A stretch of 54,346 nt of DNA from Mycolicibacter algericus DSM 45454 (GTDB lineage: Bacteria; Actinomycetota; Actinomycetes; Mycobacteriales; Mycobacteriaceae): positions 1 to 54,346 of the forward strand of contig NZ_MVHC01000025.1 in the NCBI RefSeq assembly GCF_002086455.1. The letters run 5' to 3'. The position numbers were made by a program, and so were the translations under genes. Below, one piece after another: positions 48,195 to 54,346 of the stretch (its first letter is position 1; every line of letters starts with the position of its first letter). The notes beneath the pieces were generated by a model that was not told where the DNA came from, ran no database searches, and saw only the letters and a list, made by a program, of their open reading frames with translations.

Positions 48195-51100
48195 ATGATG
48201 ATCCCGGGCGTAGCCACTGTCGTCGGTGGTATCACCGGTGGCGCGGCGCAGGTGCTGCGAGCGGGCATGAACAGTGCCGCCGAAAGCACCTCCTGGTTGC
48301 GTGACGGCGCCACCGGCACCATGCAGGCGATCCTGGGCCCGGTGGTCGAGTCGGTCAGCCAGACCGCCGGGCGCTTCCTGGGCGACTCCGGCACCGGCAC
48401 AGCGCTGCCGGTGCGCTGGCGTAGCGGGCGCCGCGTGCACTTGGACTTGGAACGGCTGCTGCCGTTTTCGCGCTGGTACGAGCACGCCGACACCGTCGAA
48501 CAACCGGTCCGCAACATTCCCGGCGTGGCCAGCGCCCACATCGAGAGTGCGCTGGGCCGGCTGGTGGTCGACCTGGCACCGGGCGCCGACAGCGACCGGG
48601 TGCTGCGCGCGGTCTGCGACACCGTGACCGCGGTAACCAAGGAGCTGGACCGCCCCCGTGGGCGATCCGCACCGCGCACCGCGCCGTTCGCCGATCCGGG
48701 AAACCCGCTGGCGCTGCTGGTGCCGCTGACCGCGGCCGCGATGGACGTGGTGGCCATCGGCGCCGCGGTGACCGGCTGGGTGGGCAAACTACCGGTCGCC
48801 CCGCTGGCAGCCCGCGGCGCCGCCGCCGTGGTCAGCAACCAGCCGCGCATCGTGTCGATGCTGGAATCACGGCTCGGTCGGGTCGGCACCGATCTGGCGC
48901 TGGCCGCCTCCACCGCCGTGACCAATGGGCTCACCCAGGCGGTAGGCACCCCGCTGGTGGATCTGGCCCAGCGCGGCCTGCAGATCTCCGAGGCCGCCGC
49001 ACACCGGCGGCGCTGGGAAGACCGGGAACGGCAGCTGGCGTCGCCGCGACGACCGCAGGCCGCGGTGGTCCCGATCATCTCCTCGGCCGGGGCCGGCTCG
49101 CACACCTCCCGGCACAACTCGGCGGCCACCGCCGCCGGTGAGGCCTCGCACGTGGTCGTCGACGGCGCCATCGACTCGGCCATCGACACCGCCAAGGGGT
49201 CGATGTCCGGGCCGGTGGAGGAGTACGCCGACCAGGCCGCCAACGCCTCGCTGATCGCCGCCGCGGGCGCGCTGCTGGCCGGCGGGGGCGCCAACGAAGC
49301 CGCCGGCGCGGTGCTGGCCGGTGTTCCCAAGGGCGCATACCTGGGCCGGCAGGCGTTCGGCGCGGTGCTCGGGCGTGGCCTGGCCGACGCCGGGCAGCTG
49401 GTGTTGGACCCGGGCGCACTGCGCCGGCTGGACCGGGTCAAGGTGATCGTCATCGACGGGGCGGCACTGCGCGGGGACGCCCGCGCGGTGCTGCACGCCC
49501 GCGGCGACCTGCCCGGCTGGGACGAGGACCGCGTCTACGAGGTCGCCGACGCCCTGCTCCACGGCGAGCAGGCCCCCGACCCGGACCCCGACGAGCTGCC
49601 GGCCACCGGCGCCCGGCTGCGCTGGGTCCGCGCCCAGCCGTCGGCGGCTCCGGTGCAGGGCCTGGAACGTGCCGATCTGGTCGTCGACGGCGAGACCGTC
49701 GGCCGGGTCAAAGTCGGCTGGGAGGTCGACCCGTTCGCGGTGCCACTGCTGCAGACCGCGCACCGCACCGGCGCGCGGGTGGTGCTGCGCCATGTGGCCG
49801 GAACCCAGGATCTGACCGGCAGCGTTGCGGCCAGCCATCCCCCCGGCACCCCGCTGTTGAAGCTGGTCCGCGAACTGCGGGCCGACCGCGGGCCGGTGCT
49901 GCTGATCAGCGCGCTGCACCGCGACTTCGCCTCCACCGACACGCTGGCCGCGCTGGCCATCGCCGATGTCGGGGTGGCGCTCGACGACCCGCAGGCGGCC
50001 ACCCCGTGGACCGCCGACATCATCACCGGCACCGACCTGGCGGCCGCGGTGCGGATCTTATCGGCGCTGCCGGTGGCTCGGCACGCCAGCGAAACGGCGG
50101 TGCGGCTCGCCCAGGGCGGCAGCACCCTGGCCGGGTTACTGCTGGTGGCCGGCGACCCGCGCGGCACACCGGGCCCGCTGGCGCTGCGGCGCTGGCTCAA
50201 CCCGGTCAATGCCGCCGGGGCGACCGCACTGGTCACCGGCACCCTGTCGGCGCGCAAGGTGCTGCGCCAGCCCGATCCCACCCCGCAGCCGTTGACCGCC
50301 TGGCATGCGCTGGATCCCGAGATCGTCTACTCCCGGCTGACCGGTTCGGCACGGCCGCTGGCCGTTGAAATCGGTGCCCCGACCTGGCGTCGCACCTTGG
50401 AGGACATCGCTGATCACCCCGCGCTGGCACCGCTGCGGGGCCCGGCCACCCGGGTGGGCAAGCTGCTGATCGCCACTCGCGAAGAGCTCGCCGATCCGCT
50501 GACCCCGATCCTGGCGGTCGGCGCGGCGGCGTCGGCGATCTTCGGCAGCAACATCGATGCCCTGCTGGTCGCCGGCGTGATGGCCGCCAACGCCCTGGTC
50601 GGAGGCGCGCAACGGCTACGCGCCGAAGCGGCGGTCGCCGAACTCTTCGCCGAACAGGACACGCTGGCCCGCCGCGTGGTGCTGCCGCCCGTCGCCACCA
50701 CGCAGCGTCGCCTGGAGGCGGCCCGCAACGGCCGGCGCACGGTCACGCTGACCGCGAAATCGCTGCGCCCGGGCGATGTCATCGACCTGGCCGCCCCCGA
50801 TGTGGTGCCTGCTGATGCGCGGCTGCTGACCGCAGAGGACCTCGAGGTCGACGAGTCGCTGCTCACCGGTGAGTCGCTGCCGGTGGACAAGCAGGTCGAC
50901 CCGGTGGCCGTCGGCGACCCCGAACGGGCCAGCATGCTGTTCGAGGGCTCCGCGATCGTCGCCGGGCACGCCCGGGCGATCGTCGTCGCCACCGGTGCGG
51001 GCACCGCTGCGCGCCGGGCACTTTCGGCGATCGCCGACGTCGACACCGCGGCCGGGGTGCAGGCCCGGTTGCGCGAGCTGACCACCAAGGTGTTGCCGTT

Positions 51101-53045
51101 GACGCTGGCCGGCGGTGCCGCGGTCACCGGCTTGGCGCTGCTGCACCGCGCATCGCTGCGCCAGGCGGTCGCCGACGGGGTGGCGATCGCGGTGGCCGCC
51201 GTTCCCGAGGGCCTGCCGCTGGTGGCCACCTTGGCTCAGTTGGCCGCCGCTCAGCGGCTGTCCAAACACGGGGTGCTGGTGCGCACCCCGCGCGCCGTGG
51301 AGGCGCTGGGCCGCGTCGACACCGTGTGTTTCGACAAAACCGGCACCTTGACCGAGAACCGTCTCACGGTGGTGCGCTCGGTGCCGCCGACGGCCACAGC
51401 CGCAGACACCGGCAGCCTGGACGCCCGGACGCTGCGGGCCGCGGCGCGGGCCTGCACGCAGCCGCGCGACGGCCAGGGCCACGCCCACGCCACCGATGAG
51501 GCCATCCTCACCGCGGCGGCTGCACTGGCCGACTCCGGTGGTTCAGCGAGCCTCGACGAAGGAGAGGCGAAGCTGGGACCGCCGCATGAATCAGCTGATT
51601 CGGGGTGGACGGTGCTGGCCGAAGTGCCGTTCGAGTCCAGCCGCGGCTACGCCGCCACCATCGGGCGAACCGATACCGAGCCCCCGATGCTGCTGCTCAA
51701 GGGCGCTCCGGAGGTCGTCTTGCCGCGCTGTGAGTTCGCCGACCCCGACGGCGACTACGAACGGGCCGAGGAGCTGGTGTCCGGTCTGGCCGAGCAGGGG
51801 TTGCGGGTGCTCGCGGTGGCTCAACGCCGTTGGAATGGACCGACCGCCGAGGAGTCCGACACCGACGCCGACGCCGTCGACGCCGCCGCGCACGATGTGG
51901 AGTTGCTCGGCTTCGTCGGGCTGGCCGACACCTTGCGGCCGTCGGCGCGACCGCTGATCGAGGCGCTGGTCGAGGCCAACCACAAGGTGGTGCTGATCAC
52001 CGGCGACCATCCGGTCACCGCACGGGCGATAGCCCGGCAACTGGGCCTGCCGCCGGACGCCCCGGAGGTCACCGGGGCCGAACTGGCGGTGCTCGACGAG
52101 GAGGGGTTCACCAACCTGGCCGCCGGCGCGCAGGTGTTCGCCCGGGTCACCCCCGAGCAGAAGGTGCAGATCGTCGCCGCGCTGCAGCGCAGCGGGCAGG
52201 TCACCGCGATGGTCGGCGACGGCGCCAACGACGCCGCGGCGATCCGGATGGCCGACGTGGGCGTCGGCGTCAGCGGTCGCGGCTCGTCGGCGGCGCGCGG
52301 GGCGGCCGACATCGTGCTCACCGAAGACGATCTGGGGGTTCTGCTCGACGCCTTGGTCGAGGGCCGCGGCATGTGGACCGGAGTGCGCGATGCGGTCGGC
52401 GTCTTGGTCGGCGGCAACGTCGGCGAGGTGCTGTTCACCATCATCGGGACCGCGCTGGGATCCGGACGAGCGCCGGTCGGCACCCGGCAGCTGCTGCTGG
52501 TCAATCTGCTCACCGACATGTTCCCCGCGCTGGCAGTGGCCGTCACCCCGCAGTACCCGCAACCCGACGACACCGACGCGCAACCCGACCGGGCGGAGGA
52601 GGAAGCCGAACGCGCCCACCAGCGGGCGATCCTGTCCGCGCCGGCGCCCTCGCTTGACACCTCGCTGATGCGCCACATCATCACCCGCGGCGCGATCACC
52701 GCCGTCGGTGCGACCGGCGCCTGGGCGATCGGGCGGTGGACGCCGGGCACCGAACGACGCACCGCGACAATGGGTTTGACCGCACTGGTGGGCACGCAGC
52801 TGGTGCAGACGCTGTTGACGCGACGGCACAGTCCACTGGTGGTGGCGACCGCACTGGGCAGCGCGGTGGTGCTGATCGGCATCGTCCAAACCCCGGGCAT
52901 CAGCCAGTTCTTCGGATGCACACCGCTGGGGCCGGTGGCCTGGGCCGGAGTGGGCGCCGCCACGGGCGCGGCCACCGCCCTTTCGGTGTTGGCGCCCACC
53001 CTGGTGGCGAACACCATCGGGCTCGCCGACGTCGATCCCGGTTAG
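48195..53045 (+). CDS. ctpI: Giant P-type cation-transport ATPase CtpI
   Basis: 1616 residues from ATG 48195 (MMIPGVATVVGG), preceded by AGGTGA; a TTG at 48165 is less likely. The first 700 residues are a long mycobacterial N-terminal extension with an HMA-like start (VRNIPGVASAHIESALGRLVVDL) and several hydrophobic segments. The core has the actuator TGES, the transmembrane PEGLP, phosphorylation site DKTGT (D1047), and hinge MVGDGANDAAA. PEGLP instead of CPC suggests a P2-type (Ca/Mg-like) rather than a heavy-metal pump; the ion is unknown. Residues 1115-1131 are an in-frame repeat-encoded insert absent from the M. tuberculosis protein. Confidence 0.95.
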   Translation: MMIPGVATVVGGITGGAAQVLRAGMNSAAESTSWLRDGATGTMQAILGPVVESVSQTAGRFLGDSGTGTALPVRWRSGRRVHLDLERLLPFSRWYEHADTVEQPVRNIPGVASAHIESALGRLVVDLAPGADSDRVLRAVCDTVTAVTKELDRPRGRSAPRTAPFADPGNPLALLVPLTAAAMDVVAIGAAVTGWVGKLPVAPLAARGAAAVVSNQPRIVSMLESRLGRVGTDLALAASTAVTNGLTQAVGTPLVDLAQRGLQISEAAAHRRRWEDRERQLASPRRPQAAVVPIISSAGAGSHTSRHNSAATAAGEASHVVVDGAIDSAIDTAKGSMSGPVEEYADQAANASLIAAAGALLAGGGANEAAGAVLAGVPKGAYLGRQAFGAVLGRGLADAGQLVLDPGALRRLDRVKVIVIDGAALRGDARAVLHARGDLPGWDEDRVYEVADALLHGEQAPDPDPDELPATGARLRWVRAQPSAAPVQGLERADLVVDGETVGRVKVGWEVDPFAVPLLQTAHRTGARVVLRHVAGTQDLTGSVAASHPPGTPLLKLVRELRADRGPVLLISALHRDFASTDTLAALAIADVGVALDDPQAATPWTADIITGTDLAAAVRILSALPVARHASETAVRLAQGGSTLAGLLLVAGDPRGTPGPLALRRWLNPVNAAGATALVTGTLSARKVLRQPDPTPQPLTAWHALDPEIVYSRLTGSARPLAVEIGAPTWRRTLEDIADHPALAPLRGPATRVGKLLIATREELADPLTPILAVGAAASAIFGSNIDALLVAGVMAANALVGGAQRLRAEAAVAELFAEQDTLARRVVLPPVATTQRRLEAARNGRRTVTLTAKSLRPGDVIDLAAPDVVPADARLLTAEDLEVDESLLTGESLPVDKQVDPVAVGDPERASMLFEGSAIVAGHARAIVVATGAGTAARRALSAIADVDTAAGVQARLRELTTKVLPLTLAGGAAVTGLALLHRASLRQAVADGVAIAVAAVPEGLPLVATLAQLAAAQRLSKHGVLVRTPRAVEALGRVDTVCFDKTGTLTENRLTVVRSVPPTATAADTGSLDARTLRAAARACTQPRDGQGHAHATDEAILTAAAALADSGGSASLDEGEAKLGPPHESADSGWTVLAEVPFESSRGYAATIGRTDTEPPMLLLKGAPEVVLPRCEFADPDGDYERAEELVSGLAEQGLRVLAVAQRRWNGPTAEESDTDADAVDAAAHDVELLGFVGLADTLRPSARPLIEALVEANHKVVLITGDHPVTARAIARQLGLPPDAPEVTGAELAVLDEEGFTNLAAGAQVFARVTPEQKVQIVAALQRSGQVTAMVGDGANDAAAIRMADVGVGVSGRGSSAARGAADIVLTEDDLGVLLDALVEGRGMWTGVRDAVGVLVGGNVGEVLFTIIGTALGSGRAPVGTRQLLLVNLLTDMFPALAVAVTPQYPQPDDTDAQPDRAEEEAERAHQRAILSAPAPSLDTSLMRHIITRGAITAVGATGAWAIGRWTPGTERRTATMGLTALVGTQLVQTLLTRRHSPLVVATALGSAVVLIGIVQTPGISQFFGCTPLGPVAWAGVGAATGAATALSVLAPTLVANTIGLADVDPG
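51537..51589 (+). repeat. In-frame palindromic repeat, copy 2 (inside ctpI)
   Basis: A second copy of the mutA element, here in the sense direction of ctpI. It encodes GGSASLDEGEAKLGPPH between DEAILTAAAALADS and the strand WTVLAEVPFESSRGYAA in the nucleotide-binding domain. In M. tuberculosis CtpI the same gap is a short serine-rich loop. Core 51537-51583; sequence nearly identical to 6518-6564. Confidence 0.85.
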
Positions 53046-53099
53046 CGGCCCCGCGGCAAGACCGCCCCTCTGCCGACATCGCCTGAAGTCGCGGCGAAT

Positions 53100-53133
53100 C
53101 GCACAATAGCGCACGCCGCTGCTATACTGTGCG
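53100..53133 (+). promoter_or_regulatory. Inverted-repeat operator and -10 of the RES toxin-antitoxin locus
   Basis: CGCACA-A-TAGC (53100-53110) is mirrored by GCTA-TAC-TGTGCG (53121-53133). TATACT at 53123-53128 is a -10 element inside the right arm, about 7 nt from the ATG at 53136. Binding of the antitoxin would block its own probably leaderless promoter. Confidence 0.5.
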
Positions 53134-53135
53134 GC

Positions 53136-53711
53136 ATGGGCACAGCCTTGGACACGCTGCTGGCCAAGCACCACGTCGATCTGACCAGCGATGAGGTCCT
53201 CGGCGAATTGGATGCCGCATTCTCCGCGATTCCCGGCCCTGACGCCGCTCCCTTGGCGGCATCGGAAGTGGAATTCCTCCGCCGGCATAGCGGCGCCGCC
53301 GAGGTGATCGATGGCTGGTCGGCCGGCCGAGAGCGCGGCCACCGCTCTCGCAACGCGGTGCGCGAGCTCGCCCAGACCCTGGCCGGGTCGGTCACGATAA
53401 AAGAGGCCGCCGCCATGCTCGAAGTGGACCGGTCGCGGGTATCACGGCGCATCACTGCAAACACGCTGTGGGCGTTCGACTTCCGGGGCAGTCGGCGCAT
53501 CCCGCGCTGGCAGTTCCTCGACGACGGGCTGCTTCCCGGTCTGGACACCATTGTTGCGGCGATACCGGCCGGCGTCACTGCAGCGGCGCTGGATGCGTTC
53601 ATGCGCACCGCCCAACCGGATTTCGATGACCGCACACCGATCGACTATCTTGCAGCCGGCGGCGACCCCACCCTGATCGCAGGTTTTGTCGCTGATCTCG
53701 ACCGCTGGTGA
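53136..53711 (+). CDS. MbcA/Xre/ParS-type antitoxin
   Basis: 191 residues. Central helix-turn-helix TIKEAAAMLEVDRSRVSRRI (about 87-106). The C-terminal domain ends FDDRTPIDYLAAGGDPTLIAGFVADLDRW, the conserved TPIdwLaaGgdp pattern of antitoxins paired with RES toxins. The toxin gene starts inside its stop (GTGA overlap). It lies 90 bp after ctpI. The toxin partner is truncated, so this antitoxin may be an orphan. Confidence 0.85.
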   Translation: MGTALDTLLAKHHVDLTSDEVLGELDAAFSAIPGPDAAPLAASEVEFLRRHSGAAEVIDGWSAGRERGHRSRNAVRELAQTLAGSVTIKEAAAMLEVDRSRVSRRITANTLWAFDFRGSRRIPRWQFLDDGLLPGLDTIVAAIPAGVTAAALDAFMRTAQPDFDDRTPIDYLAAGGDPTLIAGFVADLDRW

Positions 53712-54142
53712 ACCCGCGTCCCAAACCGAAGGCGCCCCACGCGCCGACGCAGCCGCTGATCTACCAGCCTGACGACGTCATCGACCACGCCGGTGTGCTG
53801 TGGCGAGTTCACCGCACCACCGGGGCACACGTGTTGCCGTGGAATGCGTTTCGACGCTATGGCCCGCTTCCGTCGATGCGGTGGGAGCCACATCCCGACG
53901 CGAAACCGGGTCAGCATGTCGATGGCGTGCTGTACACGACCGCCGACGTTGAAACGGCGCTCGCCGAAGTCTTTCAAACCACCCGGCTGATCGACACCCG
54001 CGCCGGCGCGCCTCGACTCACCGCGTGGGAGCCGAAGCGTCCGCTGCGACTGCTGGATCTGTCGCGAACATGGCTGATCCGCAATGGCGCTGCCGCGGCG
54101 CTGACGGCGGGCTGTTCACGTCCCCGGCGGTGGTGTAAGTAG
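53708..54142 (+). pseudogene. RES-domain toxin (MbcT-like), truncated by an IS
   Basis: GTG 53708. RES-type residues are visible: LWRVHRT (Arg), TALAEVFQ (Glu) and GVLYTTADVETALAEV. Homology runs to IRNGAAAALTA at about 54109, then the frame enters unrelated DNA and stops (CSRPRRWCK). The distal part with the conserved serine is missing. Intact MbcT-like toxins degrade NAD by phosphorolysis. Upstream domain order and the coupled antitoxin support the call. Confidence 0.82.
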
Positions 54143-54346
54143 GGGCGGCGTGTCGGTCCTGATGTAGGGGGCCATCGCGGGAGTCTCTGTGGTGAAACGA
54201 CCAAGGATCACTACCGAGAGGAACACCGCGATGGCCCTGGATCAGTCTGCCTTGCTGGAGGTGCTCGATGCACTGCGCACCGCCGATGCCGGTGAGCGAA
54301 TCACCCAAGCCGCCGAAACCATCTACCAGGCCCTGATCGAGGCGGA
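54109..54346 (+). mobile_element. IS256-family insertion sequence, left end
   Basis: The toxin homology breaks near 54109 and an IS-like leader (about 120 bp, no gene) precedes the transposase start at 54231. The element continues past the window end, so its right end and target duplication cannot be seen. The left boundary is approximate (within about 5 bp). Confidence 0.7.
54231..54346 (+). CDS. IS256-family transposase, N-terminal part
   Basis: ATG 54231, GAGAGG RBS-like sequence upstream. Translates MALDQSALLEVLDALRTADA and GERITQAAETIYQALIEA to the window end, the N-terminal helices of mycobacterial IS256-family (Mutator-type) transposases. The DDE catalytic domain lies beyond the window. 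Confidence 0.82.
   Translation, partial: MALDQSALLEVLDALRTADAGERITQAAETIYQALIEA

Overview
The window is chromosomal DNA of a mycobacterium. It is GC-rich, and its gene order matches, in inverted orientation, the Mycobacterium tuberculosis segment from lipL (Rv1497) back to Rv1471. Homologues were recognised from memory of the M. tuberculosis proteins; no search was run. The species cannot be fixed from the sequence.

Region by region. 1-303 holds a thioesterase gene broken by what looks like an internal inversion. 339-6969 (minus strand) is the methylmalonyl-CoA mutase block mutA-mutB-meaB followed by a LipL-like serine hydrolase. 7134-12165 holds membrane and accessory genes: TVP38, an F420-type oxidoreductase, an aquaporin, DoxX-like, Rv1488 (SPFH), NfeD and Rv1486c. 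12184-14804 is fabG1-inhA-ferrochelatase, with the conserved fabG1 promoter. 14900-21157 is ripA-ripB-moxR1-DUF58-VWA plus Rv1476, which serve cell-wall hydrolysis and its MoxR/VWA partners.

21228-39244 is an inserted defence island. It is a tightly packed seven-gene minus-strand operon: DUF1998 helicase, SNF2-type helicase, Eco57I/PglX-like adenine methylase, McrB-like AAA GTPase, McrC-like nuclease and two proteins I do not recognise. A VapBC toxin-antitoxin pair (39648-40270) sits on its right edge. The island lies between Rv1476 and acn, which I recall as neighbours in M. tuberculosis. The operon resembles class 1 DISARM (drmD, drmMI, helicase/DUF1998) but lacks the PLD gene drmC, fuses helicase and DUF1998, and carries an McrBC pair.

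40575-47182 returns to the core: acn with its TetR repressor acnR, a small HTH protein, an ABC-F ATPase, echA12 and a thioredoxin. An operator matching the published AcnR consensus overlaps the acn promoter region. 47359-53045 has a secreted DUF5666-like protein, a strong hairpin and the giant P-type ATPase CtpI. The right end holds an MbcTA-like RES toxin-antitoxin locus whose toxin is cut by an IS256-family element running off the window.

The most unusual small-scale observation is a near-identical imperfect palindrome of about 53 bp found in frame inside two unrelated essential-type coding sequences, mutA (6512-6564) and ctpI (51537-51589). In each it adds about 17 residues that M. tuberculosis homologues lack, recalling the protein-coding palindromic elements of Rickettsia. 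No tRNA, rRNA or CRISPR array was seen.
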